Source: Candidatus Dormiibacterota bacterium | Lineage (GTDB): Bacteria; Vulcanimicrobiota; Vulcanimicrobiia; Vulcanimicrobiales; Vulcanimicrobiaceae | Direction: 5' to 3' | Assembly (NCBI GenBank): GCA_035532835.1 | Contig: DATKQG010000009.1 | Location: forward strand, 43,188 to 107,187 | Length of the DNA stretch: 64,000 nt | Part shown: piece after piece, positions 24,842 to 33,072 of the stretch | Numbering within the stretch: the first letter of the stretch is position 1 | Layout of the letters: the number at the start of each line of letters is the position of its first letter | Position numbers and translations under genes: made by a program | Notes under the pieces: model-generated | The model's database searches: none | Told to the model about the DNA's origin: nothing | What the model saw: only the letters and a program-made list of their open reading frames with translations

Positions 24842-26029
24842 GTGTACCCGGAGCGCGAGTTCGCGATCGAAACGCGGCTCTTGCACGCCGATCGCTCGCA
24901 GTCCGACGGCTCGAGTGTAGCGCCGCCGATCTACCAAACCTCCACCTTTACCTTTGACAGCCCGCAGGCGATGGCGCTCGGCGCCCAGACGCCGCAGCAT
25001 CCCGGCTTCTACACGCGGCATGGTAACCCGAATCACGCGCAGGTGGCCGCGGTTCTGGCCGCCGTCGAGGGGGGCGAAGCCGCGCTGGTGGCGAGCTCGG
25101 GCATGGGAGTGATCTCCGCTACGGCCGTCGCGCTCCTGCAATCCGGCGACCACGTCGTCGCGCAACGCATGCTCTACGCGGGAACGCGCACGCTGATGAC
25201 CGACCTGCTGCCCCGCTACGGGGTCGAGGTGACGTTCGTCGATCAGCACGATGCGGCGGCATTCGCTGCTGCGATGCGCCCGAATACGCGATTCATCTGG
25301 ATGGAGAGCCCGAGCAATCCGCTCTTGGGCATCACCGACATCGCGCGCGTCGTCGAAATCGCGCGCTCCGCCGGCGCCCTAACCGTCATCGACAATACCA
25401 TCGCGAGCCCGATCAACCAGCGACCGCTGGAACTCGGCGCCGACATCGTCGTCCACAGCGCGACAAAATATCTGGGGGGACACTCCGATTTAATCGCAGG
25501 CGCGGCGATCGGTTCGAAAGCGCTAATCGATCGCATTTGGAAGACGCACATCGTCCTAGGCGCAACCCTCGCGCCCTTCGAAGCCTGGCTGCTGTTACGC
25601 GGATTGCGCACGCTCGATTTGCGGATGGAGCGCCATAACGCGAACGGCCAAGCCGTTGCGGCGTTTCTCGCAGGCCACGCGCGCGTGCGTCGCGTCTATT
25701 ACCCCGGCCTCGCAACCCACCCGAATCACGATGTCGCCGCCCGGCAGATGCGTGGCTTCGGCGGGCTGCTCAGCTTCGAAATCGACGGCGATTTCGACGA
25801 CGCTCGGCGCGTCGTCGAGCGGCTTCGCCTCATACGCAACGCCGTGAGCCTAGGCGGGGTCGAGTCGCTGATCGCGCAACCCGCGGCGATGTGGCCGAAC
25901 ATCGGCGCCGCCGAAACCGCGGCGGCGGCCGCGATGGGCGTCATGCCCTCGCTGCTGCGCCTCTCGGTAGGGATCGAAAACGTCGGCGATGTGCTCGCCG
26001 ATCTCGAATCGGCGCTCTCCGCGCTCTAG
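24842..26029 (+). CDS. Cys/Met metabolism PLP-dependent enzyme (cystathionine gamma-synthase / methionine gamma-lyase family)
   Basis: 395 residues from a GTG placed directly after the preceding TAA. Family marks: AIETRLLHADRSQ and SSVAPPIYQTSTF (N-terminal tetramer arm), the YTRHGNPNHAQVAAVLAAVE motif, ESPSNPLLGITDI, and the PLP lysine in VVHSATKYLGGHSD. Members include cystathionine gamma-synthase and gamma-lyase, methionine gamma-lyase and O-acylhomoserine sulfhydrylases. The reaction cannot be fixed from sequence reading alone. Confidence 0.88.
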   Translation: MYPEREFAIETRLLHADRSQSDGSSVAPPIYQTSTFTFDSPQAMALGAQTPQHPGFYTRHGNPNHAQVAAVLAAVEGGEAALVASSGMGVISATAVALLQSGDHVVAQRMLYAGTRTLMTDLLPRYGVEVTFVDQHDAAAFAAAMRPNTRFIWMESPSNPLLGITDIARVVEIARSAGALTVIDNTIASPINQRPLELGADIVVHSATKYLGGHSDLIAGAAIGSKALIDRIWKTHIVLGATLAPFEAWLLLRGLRTLDLRMERHNANGQAVAAFLAGHARVRRVYYPGLATHPNHDVAARQMRGFGGLLSFEIDGDFDDARRVVERLRLIRNAVSLGGVESLIAQPAAMWPNIGAAETAAAAAMGVMPSLLRLSVGIENVGDVLADLESALSAL

Positions 26030-26089
26030 CTCGGGCCTAGCGAACCGGCGCCTCTGCGGGAATGTGCGGGTACCGGCCCGCGCACCGGC

Positions 26090-26102
26090 CGTGATAGGAT
26101 GG
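26090..26102 (+). promoter_or_regulatory. Conserved box CGTGATAGGATGG (second copy)
   Basis: Identical to 7633-7645. TAGGAT starts 12 bases before ATG 26107, the spacing expected if transcription begins at the start codon. Sequence further upstream is not alike in the two places, so this 13-mer is the shared element. Confidence 0.4.
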
Positions 26103-26106
26103 AAGC

Positions 26107-26385
26107 ATGAGCGCACAGCCCTTGGAGATCCGTATGGCGCACCTCGAAGGGGCCTACGAACAGATCGCCGAGCGCCTGACCGGGATCGATCGGCGCCTGG
26201 ATTCGTTCGAGCACAAAATGGAGGCCCGCTTCACCCAGATCGATGGGCGATTCGGCCAAATCGAAAGCCGTTTTATTCAAATCGACGGCCGGTTCGCTCA
26301 AATCGACCGGAAATTCATGTGGCTCATCGGGTTGGGCGCCACCGCGTGGGTATCCACCATGCTCGCCGTTCTTCTGCACCGATAG
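26107..26385 (+). CDS. Small coiled-coil protein with C-terminal membrane anchor (paralogue of 7651-8019)
   Basis: 92 residues: MSAQPLEIRMAHLEGAYEQI, a heptad coil with repeated (F/R)xQIDGRF units (FTQIDGRFGQIESRFIQIDG), and a C-terminal hydrophobic helix (FMWLIGLGATAWVSTML) ending LLHR, like VLFHR in the paralogue. It is the shorter form without the 33-base repeats. Cytoplasmic coil with tail anchor predicted. Partner unknown. Confidence 0.7.
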   Translation: MSAQPLEIRMAHLEGAYEQIAERLTGIDRRLDSFEHKMEARFTQIDGRFGQIESRFIQIDGRFAQIDRKFMWLIGLGATAWVSTMLAVLLHR

Positions 26386-26398
26386 GCCCGACCCGGGC
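26386..26398. terminator. Short GC hairpin between convergent genes
   Basis: GCCCG (26386-26390), ACC, CGGGC (26394-26398), sitting in the 19 bases between the coiled-coil gene and the convergent DUF4438 gene. It could serve both strands. No T-run. Confidence 0.4.
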
Positions 26399-26404
26399 AC
26401 GAAG

Positions 26405-27271
26405 CTAGCGCAGGCCTAAGATCGTGGCGAGGTTGGCGGCCGCGTCGATTTCGATATCGATCGCACCAATCGATGAGGTGAGGAGCGTCGTAACGCCGGG
26501 CCCGTGGCCGGCAACGTAGGAGCCGCCGTGCACGACGACGCCGACCGAGATCGCGCCGGTGCGGTAGATGCGCCCAAACGAGTTGTCGGCATCGATAATC
26601 GCAACGAGGTCGCCGAGCCGCAACTCGCGCAAACCATATCGTTCGGCCATCGTGTCGTCGAACGTTTGAATATCGTAGTCACCGCGCACCACCGTTGCGC
26701 GACCAAGCCCCGATCCCATCACCGCAGCCGGAACGGTCCTCGCCACACGCGCGCGGATGCGTCCATCGCGCACGGCAAGGCCCCAAGCTTCAAGAAAATC
26801 CGGATCGGCATTGAACGCTTTGACATCCGGCGCGTCGAGCAATTCCAAACCGACCCCGCATCCCCACACTTGAATGCGGTCGCCGATGGCCATCGCGCGC
26901 ATCACTTCCGGCGTAAAATCGATGATGACGTGCTCCACGCCGCCGTGCTTGCCCGTAACGCGCCCGGCCGCGCCCTTGGCTTCGCCGGAGATGACCCGCG
27001 CTTCGTTGCCGACGCATGAGAGCACGTTGAACGCCGTGTTGGCGCGGTCGTCGGGGTTGCGGGCGCTCACACCCGGCTCGATATGGTCGGCCCGAAACGC
27101 GAAGGCTCCGTCGCCCACGCGCACATTGGGGTTAATCCCGCCGACGCTGGCGACGATCAGCGGCTCGCCCTCGAAGCTGACGTCGTAGAGCCCGGTATTG
27201 ATCAGGGCGGGGGCAGCCTCGCCAACCACGGCGGTGATGGGTAGTCGGTCGCGATTGGTTCGTATGGGCAC
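26405..27271 (-). CDS. DUF4438 domain-containing protein
   Basis: GTG 27271 (VPIRTNRDRLPITAVVGEAA) is taken as start because similarity to the family begins there; 288 residues. Recognisable stretches: GGINPNVRVGDGAFAFRADHIEPGV (shown in part), LSCVGNEARVISGEAKGAAG, VTGKHGGVEHVI and GDRIQVWGCGVGLELL. These are hallmarks of a conserved but uncharacterised family. The many glycine turns suggest a beta-rich fold. Divergent from queD over 88 bases. Function unknown. Confidence 0.75.
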   Translation of the reverse strand: MPIRTNRDRLPITAVVGEAAPALINTGLYDVSFEGEPLIVASVGGINPNVRVGDGAFAFRADHIEPGVSARNPDDRANTAFNVLSCVGNEARVISGEAKGAAGRVTGKHGGVEHVIIDFTPEVMRAMAIGDRIQVWGCGVGLELLDAPDVKAFNADPDFLEAWGLAVRDGRIRARVARTVPAAVMGSGLGRATVVRGDYDIQTFDDTMAERYGLRELRLGDLVAIIDADNSFGRIYRTGAISVGVVVHGGSYVAGHGPGVTTLLTSSIGAIDIEIDAAANLATILGLR

Positions 27272-27359
27272 AATGGCTCTTTTCCGACGGATGTCGCAGT
27301 GGCGCCTGGGTGGCCGGACTCTGCCCTCCCGGGCGCGAATCCGCTTCGGCGTCTTCCCC

Positions 27360-27731
27360 ATGCAGATTCGCAAGCACTTCCGCTTTGAAGCGGCACACGT
27401 ACTTCCGTACCATTCCGGCAAATGCGCCCGAATGCATGGGCACTCATACCGCCTGGAGGTCGCCGTGCGCGGCCCGCTCCAGAGCCAGGGGCCTGCCCGG
27501 GGCATGATCGAGGACTTCGATACCATCAAGCGAGTCGTCCACGAGCACGTGATCGACGCCCTCGATCACCAAACGCTCAACGATCTCATCGAAAACCCGA
27601 CCGCCGAGCACATCGCGATGTGGATATGGAAACGGCTCGACCCGGCGTTGCCGGGGCTGGATGAGTTGGTGCTGTGGGAGACGGCCAATAGTTGCGCGGT
27701 CTTGCGCCGCAGCGATTTCGTCGCACCGTAG
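27360..27731 (+). CDS. queD: 6-carboxy-tetrahydropterin synthase QueD
   Basis: 123 residues of the T-fold. Zinc ligands appear in FEAAHVLPYHSGKCARMHGH: the first His, then HGH, with the catalytic Cys in GKCARMHGHSY. ALDHQTLND supplies the catalytic His/Asp region and PTAEHIAMWIW the Glu that anchors the pterin. QueD converts dihydroneopterin triphosphate to 6-carboxytetrahydropterin in the queuosine/preQ0 route. queE follows after 2 bases; queC and folE are not seen. Confidence 0.92.
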   Translation: MQIRKHFRFEAAHVLPYHSGKCARMHGHSYRLEVAVRGPLQSQGPARGMIEDFDTIKRVVHEHVIDALDHQTLNDLIENPTAEHIAMWIWKRLDPALPGLDELVLWETANSCAVLRRSDFVAP

Positions 27732-27733
27732 CC

Positions 27734-28309
27734 ATGCTGCAACTCGCGGAGATCTTCTACAGCATCCAAGGTGAAGGCACGTGGGCCGGAACGCCGGCCG
27801 TCTTCGTGCGCCTCGCGGGATGCAATCTGGCGTGTTCGTTCTGCGATACCGATTACGCGCTCAAGTTTTTTGCAAGCGTGGAGGACGTGGTTCGAATGGT
27901 CGGTGAGGCCGGCGCCGGCTGCCCGATGGTCATTCTCACCGGCGGCGAGCCCCTCGCGCAAACGCAGACCGGAGCGTTAATCGCGGCGCTGCAGAGCGAC
28001 GGCCGGCGCGTTCACATCGAATCGAACGGCACGCTCTTCGCGGATTTACCGAGCGACGTCTGGTTGTGCGTCTCACCCAAAGAACGCGTCGATCCGCGCA
28101 TGGCCGCACGCGCGAATGAAGCGAAGCTCATCGTTGACGGGCGCGTGCCCGAGGAACATCTCCCGCTCTTCGCCGGCAAAGCGACGATTCTGCTGCAACC
28201 GGAAGGCAACAAACCCGCCAATATCGAGTTGGCGCTGGCTTACGCCAAAGCACATCCGCAACGCTTCCGGCTCTCGTTGCAAACCCACAAATTCATCGGC
28301 GTTCGATAA
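27734..28309 (+). CDS. queE: 7-carboxy-7-deazaguanine synthase QueE (radical SAM)
   Basis: 191 residues beginning MLQLAEIFYSIQGEGTWAG. The radical-SAM cluster motif is in GCNLACSFCDTDYA (Cys-x3-Cys-x2-Cys), and ILTGGEPLAQ is the SAM-binding GGE motif. QueE contracts the QueD product to 7-carboxy-7-deazaguanine. It is shorter than the 210-240 residues of many relatives, mainly in the region after the cluster. Coupled to queD (gap 2 bases) and followed by mqnB after one base. Confidence 0.92.
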   Translation: MLQLAEIFYSIQGEGTWAGTPAVFVRLAGCNLACSFCDTDYALKFFASVEDVVRMVGEAGAGCPMVILTGGEPLAQTQTGALIAALQSDGRRVHIESNGTLFADLPSDVWLCVSPKERVDPRMAARANEAKLIVDGRVPEEHLPLFAGKATILLQPEGNKPANIELALAYAKAHPQRFRLSLQTHKFIGVR

Positions 28310-28310
28310 C

Positions 28311-28916
28311 GTGCTGTTAATCGTGTGCGCGGTCGCCAAAGAGCTGGCATGGTTTGCGCCCCCAAGCGGCGCCGAAGTGCTCGTCTGCGGCGTCGGCCCG
28401 GTCGAAGCGGCCGCCCGCGTCGCGCGAGCGTTGGCGCACGGCCGCTACACGACGGTCGTCAACGCGGGGATCGCCGGCTCATTTCCGGGCGTCGCACCCG
28501 TCGGGCAGGGCGTCGTCGTCGCGCACGAATCGCTCGAACTCGATATCGAAACCGGCGAGCCGCTCGCCCTGCCGCACGGCGAGCGTACCATCCACCGAGC
28601 CGATTCCGACCCCTCGCTGGTAGCGATGCTGGTCGAGTGCGGCATACCGGCAGTGCGAGGAATCACCGTCGCGCGCGTAACGGCCACCGACGCAACCGCG
28701 GCGCGTCTGGCGGCCCTGGGGGCGCAGGTTGAAAGCATGGAGGGGTTTGCCGTGCTGCGGGCCGCCGAGATCGCGGGGGTTCCGGCCGTTGAAATCCGCG
28801 GCATCTCGAATATCGTCGGAGACCGCGCGCGCAGCGAGTGGAACTTCGATGCGGGCATCGCGGGTTTACGCAGAGCGATGCACGCTTTTCTTGCGCCGTC
28901 GGAAGCGCCGCGATGA
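28311..28916 (+). CDS. mqnB: Futalosine hydrolase MqnB
   Basis: 201 residues from GTG 28311, one base after the queE stop. It is a purine-nucleoside-phosphorylase/MTAN fold: LLIVCAVAKELAWF at the start, VNAGIAGSFPG, VESMEGFAVLRAAEIAGVPA (the Glu-Ser-Met-Glu sugar-binding element) and IRGISNIVGDR. MqnB removes the base (hypoxanthine) from futalosine in menaquinone synthesis. Pairing with mqnD supports this over an MTA nucleosidase. Confidence 0.9.
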   Translation: MLLIVCAVAKELAWFAPPSGAEVLVCGVGPVEAAARVARALAHGRYTTVVNAGIAGSFPGVAPVGQGVVVAHESLELDIETGEPLALPHGERTIHRADSDPSLVAMLVECGIPAVRGITVARVTATDATAARLAALGAQVESMEGFAVLRAAEIAGVPAVEIRGISNIVGDRARSEWNFDAGIAGLRRAMHAFLAPSEAPR

Positions 28917-29755
28917 CCGCCGCGTCTCCACTCACGCTCGCCTATTCGCCCTGCCCGAACGATACGTACATCTTCGCCGCACTCACCAACGGGCTGCTGG
29001 AAAGCGCTCCCGCGGTTCGCGTCCATTTTGCCGATATCGAAGAGCTCAATAACGACGCGCTGCAAGGCACGTTCGAACTGACGAAAGTCAGTTACGGCGC
29101 AATTCCGTGGCTGATGGATCGCTACCGCATCCTGCGTGCCGGAGGTGCACTCGGGCGCGGATGTGGGCCGCTCGTGGTAACGCGCCCCGGCTTCGCACCC
29201 GATCTCGAGTCGCTCCGCGACGCCCACTTCGCGATTCCCGGCGAACGAACGACCGCATTCATGCTGCTCCAGCTCGCGCTCGGCGCGCGTCCGCGCGCCA
29301 CGCAGATGCGATTCGATCGGATCATCCCGGCGATCGCCGCCGGCGAGATCGACGCGGGGCTGATCATTCACGAATCGCGATTCACCTACGCGGACGCCGG
29401 GCTGGCCCGCGTCGCGGACCTCGGCGCGTGGTGGGAGCGTACGACGGGACGTCCGATACCGCTCGGGGCGATTCTCGTGCGCAACGATCTCCCTCGCGAT
29501 CGAGCGCTCGAGGTACATCGGGCGATCGAACGAAGCCTCGCTTTCGCGCGAAATAACGAAGCGCAGATCATGCCCTTCATTCGCGAGCACGCGTTCGAGA
29601 TGAGCGACGCGGTCATGCGCGCCCACATCGACCTGTACGTCAACGCGTATAGCGCAGATATCGGAGACGACGGCATCGCGGCCGTGCACGAGTTGTTCGG
29701 GCGAGCGCGCGAGGCCGGTATTCTCCCCGCGGCGACGGAACCGGCCTTCGTCTAG
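28913..29755 (+). CDS. mqnD: 1,4-dihydroxy-6-naphthoate synthase MqnD
   Basis: 280 residues, ATG overlapping the mqnB stop (ATGA). Start motif LTLAYSPCPNDTYIFAAL is diagnostic, followed by TKVSYGAIPWL, GRGCGPLVV and IHESRFTYADAGL. It is a periplasmic-binding-protein-like fold in the cytoplasm that converts cyclic de-hypoxanthine futalosine to 1,4-dihydroxy-6-naphthoate. With mqnB it shows that this organism uses the futalosine route; mqnA, mqnC and mqnE must be elsewhere. Confidence 0.95.
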   Translation: MTAASPLTLAYSPCPNDTYIFAALTNGLLESAPAVRVHFADIEELNNDALQGTFELTKVSYGAIPWLMDRYRILRAGGALGRGCGPLVVTRPGFAPDLESLRDAHFAIPGERTTAFMLLQLALGARPRATQMRFDRIIPAIAAGEIDAGLIIHESRFTYADAGLARVADLGAWWERTTGRPIPLGAILVRNDLPRDRALEVHRAIERSLAFARNNEAQIMPFIREHAFEMSDAVMRAHIDLYVNAYSADIGDDGIAAVHELFGRAREAGILPAATEPAFV

Positions 29756-29770
29756 GCGAAGCCCGGTTCC

Positions 29771-31006
29771 ATGCAGAGAGGACGCTTTCTTCGCGGGGTA
29801 GGCTCGTTCGGCGCAGCGGTCGGGGCGTCGGCCGCCGGCCTGCGGGCGCAGCCGCTTCCGCCGGCCACCATCACGCTTGGTGACGAAGTCTTTCTGCAAA
29901 CGGCGTGGCGCGAACTCGCCGGGGCGCGGATCGGCGTCATCACCAATCAGAGCGGCGTCACCTCGCGGCTCGAATCCATCGTCGATGCGATCCGCGCGAA
30001 CCCGCGCATCCATTTGCGGGCGATTTACGCCCCCGAGCACGGGTTTCGCGGCGACCGAACGGCGGGAGCGTACGTCGGTTCGTACACCGATCCGCAGACG
30101 AAACTTCCGGTCTACAGCCTCTACGGCGCGCAACGCCATCCGTCGCCCGCAATTCTGCGAGACGTGGACGTCTTGCTCTACGACATTCAAGACGTCGGCT
30201 CGCGCGCGTATACGTTTATTTCGACGATGGCGTACGCGATGCAGAGTGCGAAGCGCGCCGGCAAGGCCTTCTGGGTGTTGGACCGTCCGAATCCGGTCGG
30301 CGGCATCGTCGTCGAAGGGCCCGTGCTGCAACCTGCGTTTGCCTCCTTCATCGGGCTCTACCCGATCGCGATGCGCCACGGCATGACCGTCGGCGAGCTC
30401 GCCAAGCTCTTCAACGAACACTTCGGCATCGGTGCCGATCTGCACGTCGTGCCGATGCGCGGTTGGCATCGCTCGACGATCTGGCCGCAGACCGGCCTGC
30501 AATGGGTACAGACCTCGCCCAACATTCCGGAATGGCGCACCGCATTCGTCTACCTGTGTACCGGGCTGATCGATAATGCGGGCGTCAACAACGGCGTCTA
30601 TTTCACCAAGCCGTTTTTCTACGCCGGAGGACTCGGCGTCGACGGCACCGCGCTGGCCGCGCGATTGAACGCGCGCGATCTGCCCGGCGTGTGGTTTCGC
30701 CCGGCGGCCTGGTCGCCGGTGGCGGGCTTCTGGAAGGACAAAGAACTTTCGGGAGTGGAGCTGGACGTCTTCGAACCCGCGCGCTTTCTGGCCGTGCGCA
30801 CGGCGGTCGAACTGTTGGTGGCGGTACGCGACATCGCTCCGCATCTCATTCGCATTCGGGCGGCCGACCTCGACCGCGACTGGGGAACCAACGAACTGCG
30901 CATAGCACTGGAACGCGGCGATAACGCCGATGCGATCCTCGCGCAATGGGATCGGCCCACCACGCAATTTCGCACCCTGCGCTCGAAGTATCTGCTCTAC
31001 ACCTAG
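29771..31006 (+). CDS. namZ: Exo-beta-N-acetylmuramidase NamZ (DUF1343)
   Basis: 411 residues with an N-terminal export signal (RGRFLRGVGSFGAAVGASAA, then GLRAQP). The DUF1343 core is clear: GVITNQSGVTSR, APEHGFRGDRTAGAYV, SLYGAQRHPSP, LYDIQDVGSRAYTFISTMA and VLDRPNPVGG. NamZ removes terminal MurNAc from peptidoglycan fragments in wall recycling. The gene follows mqnD by 15 bases and precedes the DUF2723 gene by 2, so it may be part of one transcript. Confidence 0.88.
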   Translation: MQRGRFLRGVGSFGAAVGASAAGLRAQPLPPATITLGDEVFLQTAWRELAGARIGVITNQSGVTSRLESIVDAIRANPRIHLRAIYAPEHGFRGDRTAGAYVGSYTDPQTKLPVYSLYGAQRHPSPAILRDVDVLLYDIQDVGSRAYTFISTMAYAMQSAKRAGKAFWVLDRPNPVGGIVVEGPVLQPAFASFIGLYPIAMRHGMTVGELAKLFNEHFGIGADLHVVPMRGWHRSTIWPQTGLQWVQTSPNIPEWRTAFVYLCTGLIDNAGVNNGVYFTKPFFYAGGLGVDGTALAARLNARDLPGVWFRPAAWSPVAGFWKDKELSGVELDVFEPARFLAVRTAVELLVAVRDIAPHLIRIRAADLDRDWGTNELRIALERGDNADAILAQWDRPTTQFRTLRSKYLLYT

Positions 31007-31008
31007 GC

Positions 31009-32526
31009 GTGAAACCGCTGCGTTCGCCGTCGCTCCCTGCAATCGCGGCCGCGACGATCGCGGCCGTCACGTTCGTTGCGTGCGTACCGTCGCAACCGTT
31101 TGGGGGCGATGCGGCCGAGATGCAAACGGTACCATATATCTTGGGCATCGCGCATCCGACCGGCTTTCCGCTCTTCGTCTTGCTGGGCTTCCTTTGGTCG
31201 CACGCGTTCGCGTTCGGGAGCGTTGCGTGGCGGCTCAACGCGCTCTGCGCCATCTACGCCGGCGCGGCGGTCGGCATCGGTGTTGCGTGCGCCGGGCGGT
31301 TGGGAATCCGCTGGTGGATCGCCGTCCCCGCGTACTTCTGGTTTGCATCCACCTACGTGGTGTGGACGCACGCGACGCACGCCGACGTCCACGATCTTCT
31401 GCTCGCGCTGGAATCCGCCATCGTGTTTGCGACGATCGTGTGGTTGCAGGACGGCGATCGTCGCGCGCTTGTGGCGATGGCCGCATGCTGGGGCCTCGCG
31501 CTGGCGGATCATCCCAATGCGATCTGGCTCGCTCCCGGAATGCTCGTCGCGGTGCTGCTTCGCCGGCGGGACGTGCGACGCGGCGACCTCCTGCGCGCGG
31601 GCGCGGCCGTAGCCGCCGGCTTATCGCTCTACCTCTACCTTCCGCTGCGCTCGTCGTGGATCGTCGCACACGGGGACGATCCCGCCGCGCGACTCGCAGG
31701 CATCGACGGTGGGCCGTTTTGGAACGCCGGCAACCCGAGCACGTGGCACGGTTTCCTAACGGTCCTGACCGGCAGCAGCTTCGATACCGGGCACCATCTT
31801 CTCGGGATTTTCGCGCCGGCTCAGTGGCAGAGCTATCTCTGGGATATCTTCACGTTCACGCAAGGATCGTACGGGAGTTACGCGGTGGTCGTCGCCATCG
31901 TCGGGCTCGCCACGTGGTACGCACGCGATCGACGCGTCGCGCTCGTCGTCGGGCTGCTGTGCCTGGCCGCGATCCCGTTCTCCGTGGTCTATCGCGACGT
32001 CGAATCCGACGCTGCCCGCTATCGCCTGCTCGCGATCTGGTGGATTCCGCTCTTGCTCGCGAGCGCGGGCGGCTTCGGGGACGACTGGCGGGCCGAACTG
32101 CGACGCATCGGCATAGCGATCTTCATCGTTGCTTCATGGATCGGGACGTTGGCGGCGAACCACGCCGCATTGTTCAATAATCGCAATGCCGACGGGGAGC
32201 GTCATCTCATCACGCAAATCGCGGCCGCGATCCCGCGCGGCAGCATCGTTGTGACGACGTGGCTGGACGCTACCCCGTACGCTTATGGGGCCTACGCGGA
32301 CGGATCGTTCGCCGACCGGACGATCGTGGCCGCGTGGCCGAACGACGAAGCGGCAAACTTCCGCCAATGGTCGAGCGTCGCGCCCGTGTACGTCGTCGTC
32401 CCGCAGGGCACCACGCTCACCGGCGGCACGTACGCAATCGCACGCACGATCGACCGCTATCACGTCGTGTATCGTTATGCCGGCCCGGCACCAACCCCGC
32501 GATTACGGAGTCTGACGCGACCGTAG
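31009..32526 (+). CDS. DUF2723 (TMEM260-like) multi-spanning membrane protein
   Basis: 505 residues from GTG 31009. N-terminal TM helix, then the family signature GGDAAEMQTVPYILGIAHPTGFPLF (in part), WRLNALCAIYAGAAVG, about ten further helices, and a C-terminal soluble part (about 410-505). This is the GT-C-like DUF2723 family, related to protein O-mannosyltransferases. The luminal acidic motif GDAAE is present. Donor and acceptor are unknown. The 3' end overlaps the convergent PilZ gene by 24 bases. Confidence 0.8.
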   Translation: MKPLRSPSLPAIAAATIAAVTFVACVPSQPFGGDAAEMQTVPYILGIAHPTGFPLFVLLGFLWSHAFAFGSVAWRLNALCAIYAGAAVGIGVACAGRLGIRWWIAVPAYFWFASTYVVWTHATHADVHDLLLALESAIVFATIVWLQDGDRRALVAMAACWGLALADHPNAIWLAPGMLVAVLLRRRDVRRGDLLRAGAAVAAGLSLYLYLPLRSSWIVAHGDDPAARLAGIDGGPFWNAGNPSTWHGFLTVLTGSSFDTGHHLLGIFAPAQWQSYLWDIFTFTQGSYGSYAVVVAIVGLATWYARDRRVALVVGLLCLAAIPFSVVYRDVESDAARYRLLAIWWIPLLLASAGGFGDDWRAELRRIGIAIFIVASWIGTLAANHAALFNNRNADGERHLITQIAAAIPRGSIVVTTWLDATPYAYGAYADGSFADRTIVAAWPNDEAANFRQWSSVAPVYVVVPQGTTLTGGTYAIARTIDRYHVVYRYAGPAPTPRLRSLTRP

Positions 32527-33021
32527 GTAGTGCAACTGCCAGAGGTGGATGAAGCGTTGAAGCTCGTCTTGCATAGAGGGTTCCACCTCGACGAATTTCA
32601 TGCCGTGCGCGAGCGCTTTCTCGCTTGGGACGAAAAACGTCGCCAGCACCTTTGCATTCATCTGCATCGGGTGAAAGGGCGGGGGCTGCACCTTGAGCGT
32701 CTCCGGCCGCAGGCCGAAGGGCGTCTGCTCGTAGACTTCTTTTTCAACCTTCAACTCTGCCAGAAACGCGTCGGGTAGCACGAAATCGAGTTCGAGTACC
32801 GATCCGGGAAGAAAATCTTCATCGCCGATCAATCGCAGGCCACCCGCCGAGAGATCGTTCGCGACCGCGTGGCGTCTACCGGGGCGCCCGCGTAGCGTGA
32901 ATGAGACGTCGAACTCGACCGGCATGCGAAACGACGAGCGCTTTTGCGTGGCGGTCGGCTGCGCCTTGGCCAGCCGTTTCGGCTCCTTTTTTTTGCGGTT
33001 GAAAAAGAACACGATTGCCAT
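32503..33021 (-). CDS. PilZ domain protein (c-di-GMP binding)
   Basis: 172 residues starting MAIVFFFNRKKKEPKRLAKA. c-di-GMP motifs are present: RxxxR in QKRSSFRMPVEF and (D/N)xSxxG in ANDLSAGGLRL. The C-terminal part (LDFVLPDAFLAELKVEKEVY, MKFVEVEPSMQDELQRFIH) completes the beta barrel and helix. It likely senses c-di-GMP to control motility or surface output. No cyclase is adjacent. It diverges from glcD across 51 bases. Confidence 0.85.
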   Translation of the reverse strand: MAIVFFFNRKKKEPKRLAKAQPTATQKRSSFRMPVEFDVSFTLRGRPGRRHAVANDLSAGGLRLIGDEDFLPGSVLELDFVLPDAFLAELKVEKEVYEQTPFGLRPETLKVQPPPFHPMQMNAKVLATFFVPSEKALAHGMKFVEVEPSMQDELQRFIHLWQLHYLRSRQTP

Positions 33022-33072
33022 GCGGTTAATGCGGGCAGGCCCCGCTTCCTGCTCGCCTAAACCAGCCAAGAG

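Noticed and set aside
24842..26029. Assignment as selenocysteine lyase or a dedicated selenium enzyme.
   Set aside because: Motifs are those of the general Cys/Met gamma family; nothing in the sequence marks selenium use, and it lies 12 kb from the selenium island.
28445..31042. 865-codon open frame on the minus strand.
   Set aside because: It is antisense to mqnB, mqnD and namZ, all of which have clear family motifs; long antisense frames are common in GC-rich DNA, and its translation is Arg-rich with no motif.
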